From Yinghuangia sp051388915 (GTDB lineage Bacteria; Actinomycetota; Actinomycetes; Streptomycetales; Streptomycetaceae), in assembly GCF_051388915.1 (NCBI RefSeq), contig NZ_JBPKBH010000003.1, positions 372,001 to 436,000 of the forward strand: a stretch of DNA of 64,000 nt, given 5' to 3'. How positions within the stretch are numbered: position 1 is the stretch's first letter; each line of letters starts with the position of its first letter. The position numbers and the translations under genes are program-made. This document shows positions 48,380 through 57,193 of this stretch, piece by piece. The notes beneath the pieces are model-generated. The model worked only from the letters and a program-made list of their open reading frames with translations, was not told the origin of the DNA and made no database searches.

Positions 48380-48736
48380 GTGCCCACCAACTTCGCCGAC
48401 ATCGCGCGCGGCGAGTCCTGGTCCGTCGAGTTCGGCGTGCAGAACGCCGCCGAGCAACCGGTCGACCTCGGCGAACGGAAGGTCACCTTCGTCCTCCGGG
48501 AGAAGGGCCGACAACGCGCCTGCGTCGTGCGCACCGACCACGGCACCAGCGTCGGCGGCTCGATGGTCGTCGACGCCGCGGCCGGGCTGATCGTCGTCAC
48601 CATCGACCCCGACGTCACCCTCGCCGTTGGGTCCGCTGACTGGGGCCTGTGGCTGGACGAGAAGACCAGCACCGCCGACGCCCTGGAGCGCGGCAAGTGG
48701 CAGACCGTATACGTGCCGAGGTCCGACGATGAGTGA
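48380..48736 (+). CDS. phage structural-type protein upstream of the fibre gene
   Basis: GTG 48380 has GAGGAGG upstream; 118 aa. The sequence is beta-rich (SWSVEFGVQNAAEQPVDL, RKVTFVLREKGRQRACVV, GLIVVTIDPDVTLAVGS, WQTVYVPRSD) and resembles small baseplate or fibre-attachment domains. It overlaps the collagen-like gene by 8 nt, supporting joint assembly. Exact family is not recognised. Confidence 0.5.
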   Translation: MPTNFADIARGESWSVEFGVQNAAEQPVDLGERKVTFVLREKGRQRACVVRTDHGTSVGGSMVVDAAAGLIVVTIDPDVTLAVGSADWGLWLDEKTSTADALERGKWQTVYVPRSDDE

Positions 48737-49580
48737 CATCAAAGTCCTGGTCATCAAGGAGCCCACGCGCGTCACCGTCGCCGCCGCCGGCACGCCCGGT
48801 GCGCGCGGCGAGCCGGGCCCGCCCGGGCAGGACGGCGGCACGGGACCCCAGGGCGACACCGGCCCCGCCGGGCCGCCAGGAGTCGACGGAGCGCCCGGCG
48901 CGGACGGGGCGCCAGGCACGTTCGCCCTCCCCACCGACTGGTCGGCAGACGTCACCTACAGCCCCGGCGCATCCGTCCGGCACGCGGGCTGCCTCAGCGT
49001 TGCCAAGCGCGAGAACATCGGCGTCCAGCCGCCCGAGATGCTCGGCACCAGCTACCGGTGGCGCGGCGACATCACGCCGACCACCCCGACTAGCAGCGAG
49101 ACAACCGCCGTCGAGACCGGCCTGTTGTGCGAGCTGACGCGTCCCTGCCGCATCCCGACCATCCGCTTCTGGAAGTCCGGCGCCGCGGCCGGGAGCGTGC
49201 ACATCGCCCGGGTCTGGCGTTACGCCGACGGCACCCTGCTCGACGAGGCCACCAGCGTCAGCGAGCCGACCGGGCCCGCGTGGGCACCGATCACCATGGC
49301 GACCCAGCCGATCATCCCCGCAGGCACCGAGATCGTGATCGCCGTCTCCAACCCGAACGGCAGGTACGGCAACACCCTCAACAGCCTGATCAACGGGCCC
49401 GTCAAGGTCGGCTCCATCATCGGCAAGCGCTGCCTCTTCAACACGAGCGTCGGCGCCATGCCCAACCAGGAACTCACCGGCTCGTTCGCCGGGAACCTGT
49501 ACGCCGTCGACCCCACCATCGCGCCCGTCGACACCGGCCTGGACGACTGGGAACTCCTGGTCCGCGGCCTGCCTGCGTAA
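48729..49580 (+). CDS. collagen-like tail fibre protein with DUF4082-type domain
   Basis: ATG 48729 gives 283 aa. A short head is followed by Gly-x-y triplets (about residues 21-65, including GTPGARGEPGPPGQDGG and GPAGPPGVDGAPGADGAPG). Then come a carbohydrate-module-like link with SADVTYSPGASVRHAGCL and a DUF4082-like beta domain (IPTIRFWKSGAAAGSVHIAR, GTEIVIAVSNPNGRYGNTLN). Collagen triplets trimerise phage fibres; DUF4082 occurs in sugar-binding surface proteins. It is probably a host-binding fibre, placed unusually upstream of terminase. Confidence 0.8.
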   Translation: MSDIKVLVIKEPTRVTVAAAGTPGARGEPGPPGQDGGTGPQGDTGPAGPPGVDGAPGADGAPGTFALPTDWSADVTYSPGASVRHAGCLSVAKRENIGVQPPEMLGTSYRWRGDITPTTPTSSETTAVETGLLCELTRPCRIPTIRFWKSGAAAGSVHIARVWRYADGTLLDEATSVSEPTGPAWAPITMATQPIIPAGTEIVIAVSNPNGRYGNTLNSLINGPVKVGSIIGKRCLFNTSVGAMPNQELTGSFAGNLYAVDPTIAPVDTGLDDWELLVRGLPA

Positions 49581-49589
49581 GGGGACGCC

Positions 49590-49985
49590 ATGCCCACGCG
49601 TGCGCCCAGACGCTGCACCACCCCAGCCTGTCCGCGCGACCCCGAGCCAGGCACCGCCAAGTGCGCCCGCTGCGCCACACCGCGGCCGCGCCCCTCGGCC
49701 GCCGCGCAGGGATACGGCCCAGAGCACGAACGCCGCTTCCGGGTGGGCGTGTTGGCCAAGCACCCGACGTGCGTGTGTGAGGACACCGACCACGGACACG
49801 ACGCACCATGCGGCCGCACCTCCCAACACGCCGACCACTGGCCGCTGTCCAAGCGGGAGTTGATCGCACGGGGGATGGACGACAACCACCCCAACTACGG
49901 CCGAGGCCTGTGCCCCCAGTGCCACAGCAAGCACACCGCACGCGAACAGCCAGGAGGCTGGCACGCCGAGCCTCCCCCGTTCTGA
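49590..49985 (+). CDS. HNH endonuclease
   Basis: The 131-aa protein has CTTPACPRDPEPGTAKCARC and a core HADHWPLSKRELIARG then NHPNYGRGLCPQCHSKHTARE. The ADH and N...CxxCHxxKT pattern is the zinc-bound HNH active site. HNH enzymes are commonly encoded next to terminase and help cut packaged DNA at cos. Here it lies 0.5 kb upstream of the small subunit gene. Confidence 0.87.
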   Translation: MPTRAPRRCTTPACPRDPEPGTAKCARCATPRPRPSAAAQGYGPEHERRFRVGVLAKHPTCVCEDTDHGHDAPCGRTSQHADHWPLSKRELIARGMDDNHPNYGRGLCPQCHSKHTAREQPGGWHAEPPPF

Positions 49986-50003
49986 CCCGAGAGGACCACA
50001 CCG

Positions 50004-50291
50004 ATGAAGCCCACCCTGGGGCGGATCGTCCACTACCGCGGCAAGCAGGGGCGCCTGGCCATGCGCCCCGCCATCGTCACCGGCACGGTCGACAGCGTCA
50101 CCCCCGAGGGCATCGCCTGCGGCGACGTACCCGCCCTCGACTCCGACGAGCACGTGCACCTGTGGGTGTTCACCCCCGGCGCCTCGGGCGGGTTCCCCGA
50201 GTTCAACGTGCCGCTCGGGGAGCCGCGCGAGCACCAGCCCGGCCAGGAGATCCCGCCCGGCTCGTGGTGCTGGCCGCCTCGCGTTCCGTGA
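50004..50291 (+). CDS. phage hypothetical protein
   Basis: The 95-aa protein has a GAGAGG site before its ATG. It reads LGRIVHYRGKQGRLAMRPAIV, DSDEHVHLWVFTPGASGGF, LPGQEIPPGSW-like ends and has a beta-rich SH3-like feel (GRIVHYR...ACRPAIVTGT). Small proteins of this kind, beginning GRIVHY and with VHLWVF, are common before streptomycete phage terminases; function unknown. Confidence 0.55.
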   Translation: MKPTLGRIVHYRGKQGRLAMRPAIVTGTVDSVTPEGIACGDVPALDSDEHVHLWVFTPGASGGFPEFNVPLGEPREHQPGQEIPPGSWCWPPRVP

Positions 50292-50488
50292 CATCCGCTT
50301 CCGCGAACGAGAATTCGATCTTCCTTCGCTCGCTCAGCGTGACGGGGAGGGCGGGTCAGATTTCTGGCATCGGGGGACGTCGGAACGCGGGGGGGAGCCC
50401 AGCATCGCGTCCACGAGTTTTCGGATCCGCCGTACCAGGGCCTTTTGGCCACGCTGTGTGACGGTTTGCGACGAATCGGAGGTGCACG

Positions 50489-50980
50489 GTGGGGAAGCGC
50501 GGAACGGCGCCGGCGCCGACGGCGCTCAAGCTGCTGCACGGCGTCGACAAGAAGAACCCGGGCCGCGTCAACCGCGAGGAACCGCAGCCCACCGAGGGCG
50601 ACATCGCGCCGCCGGCCTGGCTGTCCGAGACCGCGGTCGAGGTGTGGCACATCCTCGCCGACGACCTGGTCGACCGCGGCGTCCTGACGGCGTGGGACGT
50701 CGAGGCTTACGCGGCGTGGTGCGACGCCGTCGCGCGCCGCGCCCGGGCGGCCGAGCGCCTGGCCGCTGAGGGCGAGGTCGTCGAGCACCCGGTGTTCAAC
50801 AAGAACGGCGAGATCACCGGGCACCGCCTCGGGAAGAACCCGTGGCTCCTGGTCCTCGACGGCGCGGACGCGCAAGTGCAGCGCTACGCCGCGCGGTTCG
50901 GCCTCACCCCCTCCGACCGCGGACAGCTGAAGATCGGCGGGGCCGAGGCGCCGGGCGGGGCGGAGCGGCTGCTGTCCTGA
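50489..50980 (+). CDS. terminase small subunit (P27 family)
   Basis: GTG 50489 follows GGAGG. The 163-aa protein starts GKRGTAPAPTALKLLHG, the usual P27-type head, and continues PPAWLSETAVEVWHILADDL, a helix bundle with FNKNGEITGHRLGKNPWLLV, and a C-terminal RFGLTPSDRGQL. It recognises the viral DNA end for packaging with TerL, whose gene starts 13 nt later. About 200 bp upstream (50292-50488) are non-coding and could hold the cos or pac site. Confidence 0.9.
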   Translation: MGKRGTAPAPTALKLLHGVDKKNPGRVNREEPQPTEGDIAPPAWLSETAVEVWHILADDLVDRGVLTAWDVEAYAAWCDAVARRARAAERLAAEGEVVEHPVFNKNGEITGHRLGKNPWLLVLDGADAQVQRYAARFGLTPSDRGQLKIGGAEAPGGAERLLS

Positions 50981-50993
50981 CCGGGAGGGGACG

Positions 50994-52814
50994 ATGGCCG
51001 CGCGCACCACCACCCGCCCCGCCGCGAAGTCGCCGCGCACGGCGACCCCGAGGAGGCCGCCGTCGCGGCGCCGCTCGCCGGTGGTCAACCACCACAAGCG
51101 GTGGCGGCCGAGCAGCCGCGCGGGCGGGGTGTGCGGGTACACCCTGGACGGGAAGACGTGCCTGCGCCGCGGGGCGCACTACTGCGAACCGCGCGCGGAC
51201 AAGGTCGTCGCGTTCTTCCGCGAGCTGCTGGTGCACCCGGCCGGCGCGTTCGCCGGTACCCGCTTCGAGCCGGGGGCCTGGCAGGAACACGAGATCCTGC
51301 GGCCGCTGTTCGGCGAGGTCGTCTACAGCCGCCAGTGGCGCCGGTACGTGCGCCGGTACACCCGCGCCACGATCGTCATGGCGCGCAAGAACGGCAAGTC
51401 CGCGCTCCTGTCGGGGATCGCGCTCTACATGCTGGTCGGCGACGACGAGCAGTCGGCCGAGGTGTACGGCGCGGCGGCGAACACCCGCCAGGCCGGGAAG
51501 GTCTTCGAGCCCGCGACCAAGATGGTCCGCCGCTCGCCGGTGCTGGCCAAGCGGCTGCTGCACAACAAGGCGACGCGGCGGCTCATCGATGAGAAGACCG
51601 GGTCGCACTACGAGGTCATCCCGGCGGACGCCGACGTCGAGCTCGGCCACAACCCGCACTGCTTCATCCTCGACGAGGTCCTGTCCCAGCCGGACGGGTC
51701 GCTGTGGGAGGCGATGCGCACCGCGGCCGGCGCACGGTGCCAGCCGCTGATGATCGCGATCACCACCGAGACGAAGGACGGCACCAGCTTCGGGGCCGAC
51801 TTCATCGACGAGGCCGACCGCGTCCAGGCGCAGCCCGACCGCGCCGCGCACCACTTCGCATTCGTGCGCAAGACACCGCGCACACGCGACGAACTCGACC
51901 AGTTGCACCGGCTGTTCCCCGGCCGCCGGGACCTGCCGATCTCCCTCGACCCGTGGGACGAACGCAACTGGTCCTGGTCCAACCCCGCGCTCGGCAGCTT
52001 CCTGTCCCTTCAGGCGCTGCGTGAGGAGGCGGAGGAGGCCCGCCGGTCTCCGAAGCTGGAGAACGCGTTCAGGCAGTTCCGTCTGAACCAGCGCGTGAGC
52101 CAGGTGACGCGCTGGATCCCGATGGACCTGTGGGACGCGAACTGCCGCGAGATCGCGCCGACTCCGGAGTGGGCCGCCGAGCGGCTGATCGGGCAGCAGT
52201 GCTGGGGCGGCCTGGACCTGTCCTCGAAGTTGGACCTGACGGCGTGGTCGTTGACCTTCCCCGGCGGCGAGGTGCTGTGGCGGTTCTGGGCGCCGGAGTC
52301 GGTAACCGAGCTGCTGGACGGGCCGACGAACGGCGCGTACACGCGTTGGGTGCAGGACGGGTGGATTACCGAGACCGAGGGCGACACGATCGACTACGAC
52401 CGCATCTACGGCGACGTCGAGGTCGACCACGGCCGGTTCCGGATCATCGACGTCACCTACGACAAGTGGTGCGGTGAGCCGGTCCGGCAGGAGATCGAGA
52501 AGCGCACCCGCCTGAAGATGGTGGAGTCCAACACCACCTTCGCGCGGATGACCGGGCCGATGGCCGAGCTGATGCGGCAGCTCAAGGGCACCGAGATGGA
52601 GCACTTCGGCAACCCGGTCGCGCGATGGATGGCGGACAACATCGAGTGCAAGCGGCCCCGTGACGACCCGGACCGCATGCGCCCCGTGAAGCCCGACCGG
52701 GACAAGACGTTCAAACGCATCGACGGCCTGCCCGCGCAGTTGTTCGCGATCGACGGCCGTATGCGCGGGCTGCCGAAACCGTCGATCTACGAGACCCAGG
52801 GCATGGCCCTGTGA
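50994..52814 (+). CDS. terminase large subunit
   Basis: The 606-aa motor protein has a basic head, then an ATPase domain with the Walker A-like ARKNGKSALLSG and Walker B-like HCFILDEVLSQPDG. A C-terminal nuclease domain has WGGLDLSSKLDLTAW and the downstream acidic residues near YGDVEVDHGRFRIID. It translocates DNA into the prohead and cuts it. Length fits P27-associated TerL. Its stop overlaps the GTG of the next gene (GTGA). Confidence 0.95.
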   Translation: MAARTTTRPAAKSPRTATPRRPPSRRRSPVVNHHKRWRPSSRAGGVCGYTLDGKTCLRRGAHYCEPRADKVVAFFRELLVHPAGAFAGTRFEPGAWQEHEILRPLFGEVVYSRQWRRYVRRYTRATIVMARKNGKSALLSGIALYMLVGDDEQSAEVYGAAANTRQAGKVFEPATKMVRRSPVLAKRLLHNKATRRLIDEKTGSHYEVIPADADVELGHNPHCFILDEVLSQPDGSLWEAMRTAAGARCQPLMIAITTETKDGTSFGADFIDEADRVQAQPDRAAHHFAFVRKTPRTRDELDQLHRLFPGRRDLPISLDPWDERNWSWSNPALGSFLSLQALREEAEEARRSPKLENAFRQFRLNQRVSQVTRWIPMDLWDANCREIAPTPEWAAERLIGQQCWGGLDLSSKLDLTAWSLTFPGGEVLWRFWAPESVTELLDGPTNGAYTRWVQDGWITETEGDTIDYDRIYGDVEVDHGRFRIIDVTYDKWCGEPVRQEIEKRTRLKMVESNTTFARMTGPMAELMRQLKGTEMEHFGNPVARWMADNIECKRPRDDPDRMRPVKPDRDKTFKRIDGLPAQLFAIDGRMRGLPKPSIYETQGMAL

Positions 52815-53011
52815 CACAAGGAGGGTCCGGCGTGGACCGGTGGGATGTGCTGGCCGTGGTCGGCATCGTGCTGATCGGCGTCGGGCTGGGGCTGTTCGCG
52901 CCGTGGCTCGGGGTGACCGCCGCCGGGGTGCTGCTGCTCGCCGGCGGAATCGGCGGCGGCCTGCTCGCCGAACGCGCCGCACCGAAGGCCTCGAAGGGCG
53001 GCGGTAGCTGA
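52811..53011 (+). CDS. small two-helix membrane protein between terminase and portal
   Basis: GTG 52811 overlaps the TerL stop; 66 aa. Two hydrophobic segments (VLAVVGIVLIGVGLGLFAPW and VTAAGVLLLAGGIGGGLL) are followed by a basic tail APKASKGGGS. It overlaps the portal ATG (TGATG). A membrane protein in a packaging operon is odd; it is small enough to be holin-like, but lysis genes are expected elsewhere. Confidence 0.7.
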   Translation: MTQGGSGVDRWDVLAVVGIVLIGVGLGLFAPWLGVTAAGVLLLAGGIGGGLLAERAAPKASKGGGS

Positions 53012-55035
53012 TGGGGTTCATCCGCTCCGCCGCCCGCGGCCTCGGGCCGCTGTCCGACATCGCGACACCGGAGCAGTGGGTCGTCGACTGGATCAACGGC
53101 GGCAGCATCGGCAACAGCTCGGGCATCCACGTCTCGCCCGAAACGGCGCTGATGTACTCGCCCTTCTTCGCGGGCATGCGCGTGATCGCCGAAGACCTCG
53201 GCTCGTTGCCGCTGTTCCTGTACGAGCGCCTGGCGCGCGGCAAACGGCGCGCGACCGAGCATCCGCTGTACGCGCTGCTGCACGACCAGCCCAACCCGAT
53301 GATGACGTCGATGCAGCTGCGCGAGACGCTCCAGAGCCACGCCACATCCTGGGGCGACGGCGTCGCGGCGCTGGTCACCCACCCGCGCACCGGCGTGATC
53401 GAGGAGATCTGGCCGCTGCGCCCGGACCGGCTGTGCATCTACACCCGGCCCACCGGCCGCGCCGGCCAGGTGGACAAGTGGTTCGTCTACGACGACCAGG
53501 TCAACGGAGTCCTCGCGCGGCTGCACGCCACCGAGGTGCTGCACATCGCCGGCCTCGGGTTCGACGGGGTCCGCGGGTACCCGGTCGTCGACCTCGCGGC
53601 CAACGCCATCGGACTGGGCCTGGCGACCGAGCATTACGGCGCCAAGCACTTCAGCAACGGGTCGGCGCCGGGCGGCGCCCTGTCGCACCCGGGGAACCTG
53701 TCGCCCGACGCGCGGCGGCGGATGGCGGACGACTGGGAGAACATCCACCGCGGGATCGACCGCGCGCACCGCGTCGCGATCCTGGAGGAGGGCGTGACCT
53801 GGCAGCAGGTCGGCATCCCCAACGACAGCGCGCAGTTCCTGGAAACCCGCAAGTTGCAGGTGACCGAGATGGCGCGGTGGCTGCGGCTGCCGCCCCACAA
53901 GATCGGCGACCTGGAACGCGCCACGTTCTCCAACATCGAACAGCAGCAACTCGACTACATCACCTCGGCGTTGGGGTCGTGGCTGATGCGGTGGGAACAG
54001 GCGATCCTCACCCAACTGCTCCTGCCGGAGGAACGCAGCCGGTACTTCGCCGAGCACCTGGTCGACGCGCTGCTACGCGGCGACACCCTGAGCCGGTACC
54101 AGGCCTACGCCGTCGGACGGCAGTGGGGCTGGCTGTCCGCGAACGACATCCGCGAGATGGAGAACCGCAATCCGATCGCGGGCGGCGACACCTACCTGGT
54201 GCCGCTCAACATGGTGCCCGCCGGCGGCGGCGCCCCCGAGGAGGACACCCGGACCGCGCGCCGGCACGCGCGGCTGCTGCGCGGCCGCGGCGCCGCGGTC
54301 CGCCGCGCGATCGCCGACACGTACGCCCCGAAGATCGCCGACGTCGACGCCGAGGTCGCCGCGCTGGAAGCGGCCGAGGTCAAGGCGCTGGTCGACCAGC
54401 ACCTCGAACCCGCCCGGGCGGGCCGGTCGGTGCTCGGGTTCCTCGCGGCGCTGCGCGCGCTGTACGCCGAGGGCGGCCCGATCGCCGCGGCGATGTCCGC
54501 GCTGTGGCTGCCGTTGTTTACCGAGTTCGCCGCCGACGTCGGAGAGGAGGCGGCCGCCGAAGTCGGCCATGAGGACGACGTCGACCTGTCGGTGTGGGCC
54601 GCGGCGTACGTCGCCTCGCACGTGGCCTACCGGGTGTCGTCGAGCTTCGGGCAACTGCGCAAGGCTGCCGAGGCCGCGGACGACGTCGACACCGCGGTCG
54701 CCGATGTCCTCGCGCGCCTGGACAAGTGGCAGGCCGAGCGGCCCGAGCAGACCGCGCGGTGGGAGTCCAAGCAGCTCTCGAACGCGGCCGCGCGCGAGGC
54801 GTGGAAAGACGCGGGGATCCGAGAGCTGCGGTGGGTCACGCAGGGCTCGAAGGACTGCCCGTACTGCAAGAAGCTCGACGGCCGGACCGTCGGCATTGAG
54901 AAGCCGTTCGTCGCCAAGGGCGCGGAGATCGACGGCGACGCCGAGGGCGAGAAGTTGGCCGCGAAACGCAACACCTTTCATCCGCCGTTGCACGTTGGCT
55001 GCGACTGCCAGGTCGTGCCCGTTGCTGCCGACTGA
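53011..55035 (+). CDS. portal protein fused to a MuF-like minor head domain
   Basis: The 674-aa protein has an HK97-type portal (about 1-400) with VSPETALMYSPFFAGMRVIA, ETRKLQVTEMARWLRLPPHK and DLERATFSNIEQQQLDYI. A helical linker follows, and the C-terminal part has WVTQGSKDCPYCKKLDGRTV and HPPLHVGCDCQVVPV, the MuF/minor-head signature with paired Cys. Usually these are two genes; here they are one frame. The portal forms the DNA gate; the MuF domain often guides capsid assembly. Confidence 0.88.
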   Translation: MGFIRSAARGLGPLSDIATPEQWVVDWINGGSIGNSSGIHVSPETALMYSPFFAGMRVIAEDLGSLPLFLYERLARGKRRATEHPLYALLHDQPNPMMTSMQLRETLQSHATSWGDGVAALVTHPRTGVIEEIWPLRPDRLCIYTRPTGRAGQVDKWFVYDDQVNGVLARLHATEVLHIAGLGFDGVRGYPVVDLAANAIGLGLATEHYGAKHFSNGSAPGGALSHPGNLSPDARRRMADDWENIHRGIDRAHRVAILEEGVTWQQVGIPNDSAQFLETRKLQVTEMARWLRLPPHKIGDLERATFSNIEQQQLDYITSALGSWLMRWEQAILTQLLLPEERSRYFAEHLVDALLRGDTLSRYQAYAVGRQWGWLSANDIREMENRNPIAGGDTYLVPLNMVPAGGGAPEEDTRTARRHARLLRGRGAAVRRAIADTYAPKIADVDAEVAALEAAEVKALVDQHLEPARAGRSVLGFLAALRALYAEGGPIAAAMSALWLPLFTEFAADVGEEAAAEVGHEDDVDLSVWAAAYVASHVAYRVSSSFGQLRKAAEAADDVDTAVADVLARLDKWQAERPEQTARWESKQLSNAAAREAWKDAGIRELRWVTQGSKDCPYCKKLDGRTVGIEKPFVAKGAEIDGDAEGEKLAAKRNTFHPPLHVGCDCQVVPVAAD

Positions 55036-55131
55036 CGAGCCGACCGAAGACCGCGCGGCGTCCGCGACGCCCCCGCCGCGGCAGCACGGGTCGCCGCGTG
55101 ACCGGCAGATACGACTCCCCGGGAGGGAACG

Positions 55132-55878
55132 ATGAAAGCCCGGCACTACGTGCGCGGCTACGTCCAGCGCGCCGACGACGGCGACGACGCGGACGGCAAG
55201 CCGCTGACGATCGTCGCGGCGACCGAGGGCCGCAAAGGCGACGGCCTGAACCTGACGATGAAGGGCGCCGACCTCGGCCGCTTCCAGTCCAACCCCGTGG
55301 TCGGGTACGGGCATTCGTACTGGGGCCGCGACGGCCTGCCGATCGGCCGCGCCGACCAGACGTGGATCGACGGCGAGGCCTTGAAGATGGACATCGTCTT
55401 CGACCAGGAGGACGAGTTCGCGCGCAAGGTCGAACGCAAGTACCGCAAGAAGATGATGAACGCCTTCAGCATCGGCTTCGACGTGTGGAACCTCGACGAC
55501 TCCGGCACTCCCGAGGGCTGGGAACTCTTCGAGGTGTCCGCGGTCCCGCTGCCGATGGACCCCAACGCCGTTGTGGAATCCGGCCGCGCCGTCGACCGGA
55601 TCGTGTCCCGACTCGACATCAGCGGCGACATCGACCCCGCCCTGCTCGCCGCGGTCCTGCGCCGCAACGCCGCCGGCCTCGACGTCACGGTCGACCGTGC
55701 GGGCGCGGTGCTGTCCAAGAAGAACAAGGCCCTCGTCCTCGCCGCCCGGGACGCCCTGACCGAACTCATCGACGCCGCCGGCGGAACCGACGACGACGGC
55801 GACCAGGACGACGACCAGGACGACGACGCCCGCGCGCACGACGCGCGGCAGAAGCGCCTCGCCGCCGCGGGCCTGTAG
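55132..55878 (+). CDS. HK97-family prohead protease
   Basis: The 248-aa protein starts MKARHYVRGYVQRADDG. The S78/U35-type protease core has VVGYGHSYWGRDGLPIG (likely catalytic His), MMNAFSIGFDVW (catalytic Ser) and ELFEVSAVPLPMDPNAV. A C-terminal acidic tail (GTDDDGDQDDDQDDDARAHD) could act as a scaffold. It matures the capsid whose gene follows 78 nt later. Confidence 0.92.
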   Translation: MKARHYVRGYVQRADDGDDADGKPLTIVAATEGRKGDGLNLTMKGADLGRFQSNPVVGYGHSYWGRDGLPIGRADQTWIDGEALKMDIVFDQEDEFARKVERKYRKKMMNAFSIGFDVWNLDDSGTPEGWELFEVSAVPLPMDPNAVVESGRAVDRIVSRLDISGDIDPALLAAVLRRNAAGLDVTVDRAGAVLSKKNKALVLAARDALTELIDAAGGTDDDGDQDDDQDDDARAHDARQKRLAAAGL

Positions 55879-55956
55879 GCCGAAACCCGCACCGCCCCCC
55901 CGCATCCACGCTTCCGCCCCCGAGGGCGGCACATCCACACCTGAAGGGGTACCCCG

Positions 55957-57153
55957 ATGCCGATGATCCGCGAGCTGAAGGCCAAGCGCACCAAGCTCGG
56001 CGCCGACGCCAAGGCGATCATGGAGGACGCCCAGGCGGCGGGCCGCACCATGAACGCCGAGGAAGCCACCCGGTTCGACGCGCTGATGGACGAACGCGAC
56101 CAGGTCGACGCGAGCATCGACCGCGCCGAGCGGCTGCTCGACGACGAACGCGAGACCGTCGGCGACGTCGACGACAAGCCGAACAGCGAGCTGAGCCGGG
56201 AGATGGCGGCGCTGCGCGCGTACGTCATCGGCGGCCGCGGTTCGCTCACCGCCGAGCAGGTCCGGGCGCTCAACGCCGGGAACGACCCGGAGGGCGGCTA
56301 CCTGGTACCGCCGGTGCAGTGGATCAACCAGCTGATCCAGGCGGTCGACGACGCGGTGCCGCTGCGCGACCTGGCCACCGTGCACCAGCTGACCGCCGCC
56401 GACTCGCTCGGCGTGCCGACGCTGGACACCGACCTGAACGACGCCGAGTGGACGACCGAGATCGCCACCGGGTCGCAGGACGACGCGCTGCGCCTCGGCA
56501 AGCGCGAGCTGTCGCCCAACCCGTTCGCGAAGCAGGTCCGCGTCTCGCGCAAGCTCCTGCGCCTGACGAACAACGGCGCCGAGAACCTGGTCCGCGCGCG
56601 CCTGGCCTACAAGTTCGCGGTCACCCAGGAGAAGGCGTTCATGACCGGCGACGGCAACAAGAAGCCGCTGGGGCTGTTCGTCGCCTCCGCCGACGGGGTA
56701 CCGGCCAGCCGCGACGTGGCGACGCTGTCGGCGACGGGGATCACCGGCGACGGACTGATCAACGCGAAGTACACCCTGAAGGACGCCTACCTGCGCAACG
56801 CCCGCTGGCTGTTCCACCGCGACGCGCTGAAGATCGTCCGGAAGCTGAAGACCACCACGGACGAGCAGTACGTGTGGCAGCCCGGCCTGGCCGCCGACCG
56901 TCCGGACACCATCCTCAACCTGCCGTACGTGTCCAGCGAGTTCGTGCCGAACACGTTCACCGACGGCCTGTACTGCGGCATGGTCGGCGACTTCTCCCAC
57001 TACTGGATCGCCGAGGCCTTGAGCCTGGAGATCCAGCGGCTGGTCGAGCTGTACGCCACCAGCAACCAGGTCGGCTTCATCGGCCGCCAGGAGGTCGACG
57101 GACAGCCCGTCCTGCCCGAGGCCTTCGTCCGCCTCAAGTGCGCCGCGTCCTGA
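55957..57153 (+). CDS. HK97-fold major capsid protein
   Basis: The 398-aa protein begins with a helical delta domain (about 1-75, ELKAKRTKLGADAKAIMEDA), then the HK97 fold. Visible parts are GGYLVPPVQWINQLIQAVDD, EWTTEIATGSQDDALRLGKR, SPNPFAKQVRVSRKLLR and DAYLRNARWLFHRDALKIV. The delta domain acts as internal scaffold and is cut by the protease. GAAGGGG lies upstream of the ATG. Confidence 0.95.
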   Translation: MPMIRELKAKRTKLGADAKAIMEDAQAAGRTMNAEEATRFDALMDERDQVDASIDRAERLLDDERETVGDVDDKPNSELSREMAALRAYVIGGRGSLTAEQVRALNAGNDPEGGYLVPPVQWINQLIQAVDDAVPLRDLATVHQLTAADSLGVPTLDTDLNDAEWTTEIATGSQDDALRLGKRELSPNPFAKQVRVSRKLLRLTNNGAENLVRARLAYKFAVTQEKAFMTGDGNKKPLGLFVASADGVPASRDVATLSATGITGDGLINAKYTLKDAYLRNARWLFHRDALKIVRKLKTTTDEQYVWQPGLAADRPDTILNLPYVSSEFVPNTFTDGLYCGMVGDFSHYWIAEALSLEIQRLVELYATSNQVGFIGRQEVDGQPVLPEAFVRLKCAAS

Positions 57154-57193
57154 CCCCCGGCCCACGCCCGACCTACCGAGAGGAGTCCCGGCG

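Noticed and set aside
48790..48925. Tandem repeat array
   Set aside because: The 9-bp-like periodicity is simply Gly-x-y codons of the collagen-like segment.
50904..53438. Long minus-strand frame opposite terminase
   Set aside because: Antisense to TerL with its clear ATPase motifs; sequence is compositional noise.
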